Source: Clostridia bacterium
GTDB lineage: Bacteria > Bacillota > Clostridia > Christensenellales > UBA3700
Assembly (NCBI GenBank): GCA_029068165.1
Contig: JAIEDA010000013.1
Span: 152,672-204,429 of the forward strand
Length of the DNA: 51,758 nt
Reading direction: 5' to 3'
The translations under genes and the position numbers were made by a program. The notes beneath the pieces were generated by a model. That model had not been told where the DNA came from. It made no database searches and saw only the letters and a list, made by a program, of their open reading frames with translations. Of this stretch, positions 1 through 7,088 are shown piece by piece (position 1 is the first letter of the stretch; the number at the start of each line of letters is the position of its first letter).

Positions 1-8
1 CCGCACCA
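1..8 (+). tRNA. Possible 3' end of a tRNA cut by the window edge
   Basis: The window opens with CCGCACCA, which looks like the 3' half of an acceptor stem, a discriminator base and an encoded CCA. A strong intrinsic terminator begins eight bases later, the usual arrangement after a tRNA gene. The rest of the molecule is outside the window, so identity cannot be read and the match could be chance. Confidence 0.3.
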
Positions 9-15
9 GTAAATA

Positions 16-47
16 AGACTCTTGAAAATCAAGAGTCTTGTTTTTTT
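16..47 (+). terminator. Intrinsic terminator of the gene left of the window
   Basis: A perfect 10-bp stem (AAGACTCTTG with CAAGAGTCTT, loop AAAAT) is followed by G and seven T residues on the plus strand. It ends a transcript entering from the left. It also lies about 20 bp beyond the stop of the minus-strand GNAT gene and may stop that transcript too, though the minus side has no good T tract. Confidence 0.85.
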
Positions 48-66
48 GCGCTTATAGTATTTATTT

Positions 67-774
67 TTAATATTTCACAAACGTTATTAGCGTCATTTTG
101 TCGTTTACTCTATTAAAGCTTTTTTCTTTGTTTATTCTATATCCCATTCGCGTGTAAAACATACAAAGCGCTCTTTCATTCAAAATGGTTTCAGCTTCCC
201 ACTTATTTTCGCCGTGAATACTCTCCGCTATCGTGATTGCGGACAACGCGTATCCTTTACGCCTATATTCTGGCATAACGAAAATTTGCGAAACCCGCTT
301 AAACTCGTCCGTCTTTTTGTCGACGATTCGCAACGCTCCTACGGTATCGCCGCCTACTTGTATAAAATAGTGGTACGTATTAGCTTCGTCAAACCTTGAT
401 TGTACTTTTTCAAGCGTTTCGGTTGCGGGCGAAGTATCCTTGTCCTTATACTTTGCAAACAGCTCGGCAAAGGCGATCTTTTGCATTTCCCAAATTTTTT
501 CCGCGTCGTTTGCGTTTGCTAGGACGAGTTCAACAGGCTTGTATTCGACGTCGGCTAATCCGCAGTCTTTTTCAATCTTTCGAATTATAATTTTACCGAC
601 TTTATCCGACACTATTATCATCGCGAATAGAGATAGTCCCAACCCCACCAATACTCTTTGCAACGTTTGGCTGTTTTGGGGAGCAGCGCTTGCAATGCAA
701 ATTATAAAACCTGCGACCCCAAATATTAACGGTAGTATTTTTATAAATTTTATTAGTATCTTTTCTCTTTTCAT
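67..774 (-). CDS. Membrane-anchored GNAT family N-acetyltransferase
   Basis: The 235-residue protein begins with two hydrophobic segments (about residues 12-31 and 39-56), followed by a basic stretch and a GNAT fold from about residue 81 to the end. The acetyl-CoA binding region is visible at 163-180 (IFVMPEYRRKGYALSAI), and a late FYTRMGY segment is typical of the GNAT C-terminal half. GNAT enzymes move an acetyl group from acetyl-CoA to an amine; the acceptor here cannot be told. The two membrane passes are unusual for the family and suggest the catalytic domain sits on the inner face of the membrane. It is a single-gene unit with its own promoter at 811-839. The start is supported by AGGA about 15 nt upstream, a slightly long spacing. 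Confidence is high for the fold and low for any specific role. Confidence 0.8.
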   Translation of the reverse strand: MKREKILIKFIKILPLIFGVAGFIICIASAAPQNSQTLQRVLVGLGLSLFAMIIVSDKVGKIIIRKIEKDCGLADVEYKPVELVLANANDAEKIWEMQKIAFAELFAKYKDKDTSPATETLEKVQSRFDEANTYHYFIQVGGDTVGALRIVDKKTDEFKRVSQIFVMPEYRRKGYALSAITIAESIHGENKWEAETILNERALCMFYTRMGYRINKEKSFNRVNDKMTLITFVKY

Positions 775-810
775 ATCAAGATAGTTTGTCCTATTTTTGA
801 GATTAAAATT

Positions 811-839
811 ATTATACCATACAGTTTAATAAATCGCAA
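811..839 (-). promoter_or_regulatory. Sigma-A-type promoter of the GNAT gene
   Basis: On the minus strand TTGCGA (834-839) is followed after 17 bp by TATAAT (811-816). TGG directly before the -10 box makes an extended -10 element. The predicted 5' leader is about 30 nt. Confidence 0.6.
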
Positions 840-850
840 GACGCAAATAC

Positions 851-890
851 GTCATCTTTCTTGAAACAAAGCTCAGTCGAAAGGTTTCAA
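851..890. repeat. Degenerate copy of the dispersed intergenic motif
   Basis: The stretch GTCAT...CAAAGCTCAGTCGAAAGG resembles the motif seen in several other gaps of this window (see 11821, 20647, 23789, 37088, 44755). Its ends form a 7-bp stem, TTGAAAC (861-867) with GTTTCAA (884-890). Confidence 0.4.
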
Positions 891-940
891 AGTATTATAA
901 ATACTCGTTACAATGCAGTCAACGTCAAGATGTTTGCTTA

Positions 941-977
941 TAAGAAAAAGAAGAGAAGCTATTACTTCTCTTCTTTT
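941..977 (-). terminator. Intrinsic terminator of the M60 peptidase gene
   Basis: A perfect 13-bp stem (946-958 with 965-977) around a 6-nt loop is followed, read on the minus strand, by a run of T residues. It begins about 18 bp beyond the stop codon of the M60 gene. Confidence 0.85.
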
Positions 978-994
978 CATATTGTTTTGCTTAA

Positions 995-3900
995 TTATTC
1001 GGCTGGCTCGATTGACGGAAACAAAACAAACGAGTCTATATTAGCTTTGCCTTTGCAAACTACTTTGACTTTATGTTTGCCGCTTTCCAGCTCCGGAGAG
1101 AGATAGGACATAAACGTTCCGCTTTCCGCTTCCTTGAGCGAAATCGACCGCACGGTTTTACCGTCAATCTTTACTTCAAAAGCGCTTCCGTATGCCGTAG
1201 ACGACATTATTCCAACTCTAGAGCCTTCAAACTCAAACTCTACCACGGCTTTATTTTTACCGAGATATACGTGTCCGAAGTTGGATATAGGTCTAACAAG
1301 CGTCCACTTGCCCGCTCCTCTATAGGTAAACATATCGTTGTCAGGCGAATACATTTTACCGCCAAACACTTCAAAAGCGTGAGTCAAAATAATCTCGCCC
1401 AGTACAAGATAGTATCCGCTTGTTTGCGCGTTTGTGATAACCAACTTGAAATACTTAAACGTTGCATCTTCAAAATTGACTACTACCTGATTATTGGACG
1501 TAGGAACGTTCGTATACTCGCCTACTAAGAAATAATCACTTCCGTCATTACTTCCAAAGATAGTGAAATCTTTAGGTCCTTCGCCCATACCGTTGTGATT
1601 TCTAGCGGTTACGGTCAATCTATTAACTGTTTGAGGTTCTCCCAAATTGTAAACCAATTCAAGAGGTTTGCTCGCCGAAACTCTCCAACTGGTATGAATA
1701 TAGGTGCCCCTATTGCCGTCAGTCAAGTTTTCGATAGGCAAACCGCTGCCATAACCTGTAGCTGTGTAATTCGTAGACTCCAACTGATAGGACTCCGTGG
1801 GTACGGAAACGTTGTTCGTATAGTTGCTCGAATAACTCCTCTTTACGAAATACTCGCTCGTAAACTCTTTCGGGAAGTCGTAGGACTGTCTATAAGCCGA
1901 AGCGTACGATATTCTTGTAGGCGTGATAGGCTCGACGTTGCTTGCTTGTTCGGCAGTAACTTCCTTACCGCTAGCGTCATAATAGTGGGTATTGCCGTCC
2001 GCGTCTTCAGAGGTTGTATAAAGCGGCACAGTCCACTGCGCGATACCTAATCCAATAAAGCTTGCATTCGACGTAGCCGTATAAGTAATCAAAATGATTT
2101 TGAAGTATACCCAACTCTTATTTTCATCGACAACTATATCGGCGTACGTATCGTTGTTGACGGAGTCCTTCAGCCTAAACGACGTCGAATTACTTTGCGC
2201 CGACTTATCTTGAATCTTCGCCGCTAGCGAGTAATCTTCGTCTTCGTTATACTTTAGATACATTGCGCAGTTCATTCGTCCTCGCATTACTATCCTATAT
2301 TTGCCGGCTTCCTCTATATACAGCTTGCCGCTGACGACTGCGACGGAATTTAGCGGCACGACGTATTTACTCTTAGCCTCGTCGTTCTTATACGCGTCAG
2401 TCGCAGGATAGTACCAAATATCCGTGTTACTGTTTTGAACAGGGTTGACATTGTCGCCCTCAACTACCGAAGAATATCCCTTGAAGCCCGCATTATACGC
2501 CTCAACCGCGTCGGTGTAAGCCTTGCCCGCTTCATAAGTATACGTCGTCCTCTCAAGAACCGATCTATTGGTTTCGTGAGATTGCTCAAACTCAAGTACC
2601 AAATCTACGTCGTCGACGGTAAACTTATCGCCGCCCACTGTGTTTGACTCGTTGGTAATTTCCAACGTCACGTAGATTTTGCCTGAGAGCAATTCTTTGT
2701 TAGGTTTAAAAGTATATATAAATGGATCGTCGGTTGATACGAAACTACCGTTGATACCGTCCGCCTTTACTTCTTTTATCTTATACGAGAAGCCGCTCGG
2801 CATAACCACGCTGCCGCTCATATACTGACCGCCGTCGTTGACGGTATACGGCGACAAGTCTACGGTAAAGTCTTCGCCGTAAGTGATTACGTAAGGTTGC
2901 ATAGATTCAAAATATTTCTTTTCACCGTCATACGTATAACTTCTACCCGTTTGATATACCGAAGATACGGGCACAAACATAGGATAATCGGACTGTTGCT
3001 TGTGTAACGTTTCCGGACTTGAATTTACCGCAAATCTAGAAACCAAACTAGCATAATACGACATATCTTGGTGAGTGTAATTAGCCCAGTAGTTCCAATA
3101 AGTGTTGTTTGAACCTTTAGCGCATTTCAAATATGCGTCAGGTCCGAAATTGTGCAACAGCGTTGAGTATACCGCAAGTCCGTTGGTGGAAGTGATAGCA
3201 TTTTGATTTACTCTTTCAAGCGCCCACGTTGCGCTCGTGTAGCAGTTCCAACCCGAAAGTCCTGCGCCACCGTACGAAGCTATATGTCTTGAAGACGAAA
3301 TCTTAGTATACAAACTGTACGCTACGAGGTTGAGCGAGTTGTTCGTTACCTCGCCGTCGTCGCCTACGCCGAAGCCTTGGAAGTTGTGGTGATATTCGTG
3401 GAAGTTACCCCAAGAACCTGCCGCGATAACAGATTCGTAATTGAGTGACGACGCCATCCAATCCATCGGGCAGTTGACGGAGCTTCTACCGGGGAACGCG
3501 ACCGCTCCGCCCGCGGCAACGAACGGATCGTATAAGAATACTATTCCCTGATAGTAGCCGTTTCCTCTCGAAGTGGTGGAAAGCGAAACCTTTTCCCAAA
3601 ATACAGCTGCATTGTAAAGCTGCTCGTAATCGAACGCTTTAGCGTAGTTTTTAGGGCCGGAGTGCAATACGCCGTATTCCCATACTTCCAAATCAAAGTA
3701 CGGAACGGAAGAGTCTTTATTTTTCTCAAACTCCTCGGGCGAGGTGTATCCCAAAATAAAGTGAGAGTACGTTACTCCGCCTGAAATCGTAACGGTGAAC
3801 GTAGCGCTCTCGTTGCGGATATAGATTGGTCCGCCGATAAACGAACCGATATAACCCGTATAAGTATGAGTATCTTCGTCGTACTCCATAGTATTCGTAG

Positions 3901-5359
3901 TCATTGCCAAGGTATTGAGCAAGTGAGGAATACGGTTCATAGCGTTTTTGCTATCCCAAATATTATTTGCTTGACCGTTGTAGAGAGCTTGTCCGATATG
4001 TATTACTATACCGCCTGTCGCTTTCATATCCTCTTCGCTCAAAGTTACTTTTATAACTTCGCCCGCAGGAGCGTACAAACCTGTTACGCCATAACTGGTG
4101 TAGCCGCGCGGCATCATAGTTATTTCTTTAATTACGCCTTTTTCCTTGTCGTCAACGTCGCCCAAGTATAGACCTACGGAAGCGGTGTGCTTATAAAGTT
4201 GTCTTTGTTTTCCGTCCTTGCCTATAGCGGGCGCGGAATTTGCAAGCGTACCCGAATAAAGATATCCGTCTTTATCCATAAAAGTGTAACCGCCGCCGCC
4301 TGCGTTTCTCGTGCCGGTTGCAGTCAAATAAGACGATTCGGCAATAAGAGCCTGCCTTGAGGCAACCTTATCCGAGTCAGTACCTATTACTGACCTAAGA
4401 GTATATCCGTACGTCGGATATGCGGACAAACCTTCGTTCTTAATCTCCGATACGGGTTTATACCTATCGACCGTACCCAGTTCCCTAGCCGAATAGCCGA
4501 CGCGGGTCACGTTCTTGTACGGATTGACAATCACGACCTTATGATTTCTTACCGCTACTACGCTGACTATCACTATAGACAGCACCAAAACAAAAATTAG
4601 CACTGCGGCGATAATTATCATATTTCTTTTCGTAGAATCAGGAACGACTGCCGCCGCTACCGACGCTTTTCCGCCGGCAGGCTCTTTCGTCCTTGAGAGT
4701 TTGCTCGAGCTTTTACTGTCTTTAGTTTTTGCTAAGCTTTTCTTATCTTCCGCCTTTTTCTTAGCGGGTTTTTCTTCTTTCTTTGCTTCCTTGACGGGTT
4801 TCTCTTCTTTCTTCTCCGCCTTGGCATCTTTCTTCGGCTCTTCTTTCTTTGCCGACTTAGTTTCTTTTATAGGTTCTTCTTTCTTTGCCGATTTAGCTTC
4901 TTTTATCGGCTCTACCTTTTTAGCGGACTTAGTATCCGCGCTCTTAGCAGCTACTGCCGCGTTGGCTGCCGTAGTGGCCTTAGCCGCTTTCGCAGTTTGA
5001 GTCTTAGCGGGCTTTTCGTCTTTTACGGCTTTCGTCGGCTTAGCTTTTGCGTCGTTTTTAGCGGTTGCAGCTTTGGCAGGCTTTGCTTGAGCGGTCTTTG
5101 CCGTAGAAGTTGCCTTGGTATCGGCGGGTTTCTTCTCCGCAGTCGCCTTTGCGGGCGTAGCGGTCTTTTTGTCCGTCGTCTTAGCCGCCGTCTTTGCCGT
5201 CTTGTCGTCCTTGACCGTCTTTGCGGTAGTTTTGCTTGCCGCGGCAGGCGTAGCCGCCTTTGCCTTTGACGAACTCGCCGTCGACTTTCCTGTCGTCGTA
5301 CCAGCCTTTGCTGTGGTTTTACTCGTAGTCTTCTTGGTTGAATCTTTAGTATCAGCCAT
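995..5359 (-). CDS. Surface-anchored M60-family zinc metallopeptidase with F5/8-type C domain and Lys/Ala-rich cytoplasmic tail
   Basis: The 1454-residue protein has four parts. Residues 1-245 are low-complexity Lys/Ala/Thr/Glu-rich, with imperfect repeats of SAKKEEPIKE type near 145-185. One membrane helix follows (about 247-270), basic on its inner side, so the rest should be outside. The M60 (enhancin-like) domain runs from about 425 to 800, opening with TGLYAPAGE and carrying the zinc motif HEYHH at 654-658 with the third ligand Glu at 670. A discoidin/F5/8C domain lies near 1191-1330, followed by a beta-rich C-terminal domain (1331-1454) that may bind sugar. M60 enzymes cleave glycosylated proteins such as mucins. 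The open frame extends to a TTG at 5380, but AAGGAG lies between that codon and ATG 5359, so ATG 5359 is taken as the start. There is no LPXTG signal. It is a single-gene unit with its own promoter and terminator. The substrate is inferred from the family only. Confidence 0.88.
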   Translation of the reverse strand: MADTKDSTKKTTSKTTAKAGTTTGKSTASSSKAKAATPAAASKTTAKTVKDDKTAKTAAKTTDKKTATPAKATAEKKPADTKATSTAKTAQAKPAKAATAKNDAKAKPTKAVKDEKPAKTQTAKAAKATTAANAAVAAKSADTKSAKKVEPIKEAKSAKKEEPIKETKSAKKEEPKKDAKAEKKEEKPVKEAKKEEKPAKKKAEDKKSLAKTKDSKSSSKLSRTKEPAGGKASVAAAVVPDSTKRNMIIIAAVLIFVLVLSIVIVSVVAVRNHKVVIVNPYKNVTRVGYSARELGTVDRYKPVSEIKNEGLSAYPTYGYTLRSVIGTDSDKVASRQALIAESSYLTATGTRNAGGGGYTFMDKDGYLYSGTLANSAPAIGKDGKQRQLYKHTASVGLYLGDVDDKEKGVIKEITMMPRGYTSYGVTGLYAPAGEVIKVTLSEEDMKATGGIVIHIGQALYNGQANNIWDSKNAMNRIPHLLNTLAMTTNTMEYDEDTHTYTGYIGSFIGGPIYIRNESATFTVTISGGVTYSHFILGYTSPEEFEKNKDSSVPYFDLEVWEYGVLHSGPKNYAKAFDYEQLYNAAVFWEKVSLSTTSRGNGYYQGIVFLYDPFVAAGGAVAFPGRSSVNCPMDWMASSLNYESVIAAGSWGNFHEYHHNFQGFGVGDDGEVTNNSLNLVAYSLYTKISSSRHIASYGGAGLSGWNCYTSATWALERVNQNAITSTNGLAVYSTLLHNFGPDAYLKCAKGSNNTYWNYWANYTHQDMSYYASLVSRFAVNSSPETLHKQQSDYPMFVPVSSVYQTGRSYTYDGEKKYFESMQPYVITYGEDFTVDLSPYTVNDGGQYMSGSVVMPSGFSYKIKEVKADGINGSFVSTDDPFIYTFKPNKELLSGKIYVTLEITNESNTVGGDKFTVDDVDLVLEFEQSHETNRSVLERTTYTYEAGKAYTDAVEAYNAGFKGYSSVVEGDNVNPVQNSNTDIWYYPATDAYKNDEAKSKYVVPLNSVAVVSGKLYIEEAGKYRIVMRGRMNCAMYLKYNEDEDYSLAAKIQDKSAQSNSTSFRLKDSVNNDTYADIVVDENKSWVYFKIILITYTATSNASFIGLGIAQWTVPLYTTSEDADGNTHYYDASGKEVTAEQASNVEPITPTRISYASAYRQSYDFPKEFTSEYFVKRSYSSNYTNNVSVPTESYQLESTNYTATGYGSGLPIENLTDGNRGTYIHTSWRVSASKPLELVYNLGEPQTVNRLTVTARNHNGMGEGPKDFTIFGSNDGSDYFLVGEYTNVPTSNNQVVVNFEDATFKYFKLVITNAQTSGYYLVLGEIILTHAFEVFGGKMYSPDNDMFTYRGAGKWTLVRPISNFGHVYLGKNKAVVEFEFEGSRVGIMSSTAYGSAFEVKIDGKTVRSISLKEAESGTFMSYLSPELESGKHKVKVVCKGKANIDSFVLFPSIEPAE

Positions 5360-5399
5360 AAATACTTGCTCCTTTTTCAAGTAAAATGTTGTTTACAAT

Positions 5400-5428
5400 A
5401 TTATACTTTATACGACAAAATAATGCAA
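5400..5428 (-). promoter_or_regulatory. Promoter of the M60 peptidase gene
   Basis: Minus-strand TTGCAT (5423-5428), 17-bp spacer, perfect TATAAT (5400-5405). The predicted leader is about 34 nt and contains the AAGGAG ribosome binding site. Confidence 0.7.
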
Positions 5429-5570
5429 ACGATATTCATTGATTAAACGCAATTTTAGTCAGGTATTATTCAACTTTTATATACTTCTTTTACATTATCT
5501 TCCGCAAGGTGATATTTCACTTTAATTTGTATACTTTGACCGCCACGGTTAGGAATTGAGAAAGGATTGT

Positions 5571-5600
5571 GTAACATAATAAGATTTCGTAACATAATAA
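5571..5600 (+). repeat. Two direct copies of GTAACATAATAA upstream of the mscS-type gene
   Basis: The 12-mer occurs at 5571-5582 and 5589-5600, 18 bp apart and directly before the ribosome binding site of the mechanosensitive channel gene. It could be a regulator site or a duplicated -10 region (each copy contains CATAAT). No confident -35 box could be fitted. Confidence 0.45.
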
Positions 5601-5614
5601 TTCAAGAGGTATTT

Positions 5615-6442
5615 ATGAATCATCTGCTTGCAGTAACTTTTTCGGATATATTAACGACTGTAGCTAATTGGGTTGTCGGCGAAGGTTTGAGAATAGTCGT
5701 CGCTTTAGTCGTCTTTTTGATTTACTGTCAAATTGTCAAATGCTTTTGCAAAAGGATTGGCAGGTATCTTCAAAAAAAGCGCGTAGACGAAACGATCAAA
5801 AAAGTTTCGTTGCCTTGGCTCAAACGCATACTGATTTTTATAGGCTTTGCCTGCGTACTCGCCTACCTCGGCGTGGAAACCTCGACTATTGCCGCCGCGA
5901 TAACCTCGGTAGGATTGACGATTGGTCTTGCCTTGCAAGGCTCGCTGTCCAACTTAGCGGGCGGCGTCATAATCATAGTCATGCGCCCCTATCGAATAGG
6001 CGACTACATCGAATGTGACGGCAACGGCGGAACGGTCGAGGAAATAAAGCTTTTCTATACGTATTTGCGTTCTCCCGACAACAAAGTTATAGCGGTACCC
6101 AACGGCGTGGCAAGCAACACCACAGTCGTGAATTACAGCGTAAAAGATACCCGCCGCAACGATTTGATTTTCAGCATATCCTACGAAAATGATTTTGAAA
6201 AGGCTAAACGGTTGATACTTGAATGTATTGAAAACAACGAACTCATTCTGAAAGACCCGTTGCCGTTTATCAATATAAAAGAACATTCCTCGAATGCAAT
6301 CTCAATTTTGGCAAGATACTATACTAAAAGCGATGACTTTTGGACGGCGCACTGGTATATGCTCGAAGCCGTCAAAAAAGCCTTTGACAGCAACGGCATA
6401 ACTATCCCATATCCGCAGCTGGACGTGCATATTAAAAATTGA
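5615..6442 (+). CDS. Small-conductance mechanosensitive channel, MscS family
   Basis: The 275-residue protein is a minimal MscS-type channel: three membrane helices in the N-terminal half, then the MscS beta domain and alpha/beta C-terminal region. The pore helix and following loop are clear in GLALQGSLSNLAGG, with RPYRIGDYI directly after it, as is characteristic of the family. Such channels open on membrane tension and release solutes during hypo-osmotic shock. The start is ATG 5615, because AAGAGGT stands 4-10 nt before it; an upstream in-frame start at 5567 has no such site and would add a hydrophilic extension. It is a single-gene unit, convergent with coaE; no hairpin terminator is evident in the 94 bp between them. 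Confidence 0.92.
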   Translation: MNHLLAVTFSDILTTVANWVVGEGLRIVVALVVFLIYCQIVKCFCKRIGRYLQKKRVDETIKKVSLPWLKRILIFIGFACVLAYLGVETSTIAAAITSVGLTIGLALQGSLSNLAGGVIIIVMRPYRIGDYIECDGNGGTVEEIKLFYTYLRSPDNKVIAVPNGVASNTTVVNYSVKDTRRNDLIFSISYENDFEKAKRLILECIENNELILKDPLPFINIKEHSSNAISILARYYTKSDDFWTAHWYMLEAVKKAFDSNGITIPYPQLDVHIKN

Positions 6443-6536
6443 AACGCCGATTAGGAATCAAACTAAATAACGTAAAAAAGACAACTGAAAATCTAAATTA
6501 CAATAATTATAGGCTGTAAAATACGCTCGACGACTA

Positions 6537-7088
6537 CTATATCTTAAGCCGCTCGACTTGCTCGCGCAAAGCCTCCAAGTCGCCGTCGTTGACGATTACG
6601 AAATCGGCTAAAGCTTCCCCTTCTTCTTCGCTAATTTGTTGAGAAATAATAGAAAGAACGCGGTCTTCACTATAGCCGCTGCGAAGTTTAACTCTTTGCA
6701 CTCGCTTATCGCTACTGCTTTTGACTAGAACGATCAAGTCAAACTTGTCTTTCATACTTCTATCAAAAGCCGACACTTCCACAAAAAGCGGCGAGTTGTC
6801 TTGCAAGTATATTTCATTAATTTTATCAAAAACGTAAGGGTGCGCCAAAGAATTGAGAAGACGAAGCCTTGCCTTATCGGCAAACACTATATCGCCTAGC
6901 CTTGCCTTGTCTATCTTTCCGTCTTTCACGACGTTGAATACTTCGCCGACTTTACCGATATAATCTTCTCTCTCGCAAACTTGATTATATATCTTATCGC
7001 AGTCGCATACTCTAAAACCCAAGTTTTCGAGCATCCTCAAAACGCTGCTCTTTCCGCTGCCTATACCGCCGATAACCGCGATAATCAT
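6537..7088 (-). CDS. coaE: Dephospho-CoA kinase
   Basis: This enzyme phosphorylates the 3'-hydroxyl of dephospho-CoA with ATP, the last step of coenzyme A synthesis in the cytoplasm. The 183-residue length is normal for CoaE. The Walker A loop is GGIGSGKS at 7-14; CDCDKIY follows at the start of the CoA-binding region, and LAHPYV is the usual family motif. The start is ATG 7088, which overlaps the polA stop as TAATG. A GGAGG site lies 8 nt upstream inside the end of polA, whereas the longer frame from a TTG at 7106 would swallow that site. Coupling to polA is common in Bacillota. Confidence 0.93.
   Translation of the reverse strand: MIIAVIGGIGSGKSSVLRMLENLGFRVCDCDKIYNQVCEREDYIGKVGEVFNVVKDGKIDKARLGDIVFADKARLRLLNSLAHPYVFDKINEIYLQDNSPLFVEVSAFDRSMKDKFDLIVLVKSSSDKRVQRVKLRSGYSEDRVLSIISQQISEEEGEALADFVIVNDGDLEALREQVERLKI

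Noticed and set aside
4697..5384. Plus-strand open frames opposite the M60 tail (60-100 codons)
   Set aside because: They are the antisense of the Lys/Ala-rich repeats, whose biased codons leave the other strand free of stops; no ribosome sites.
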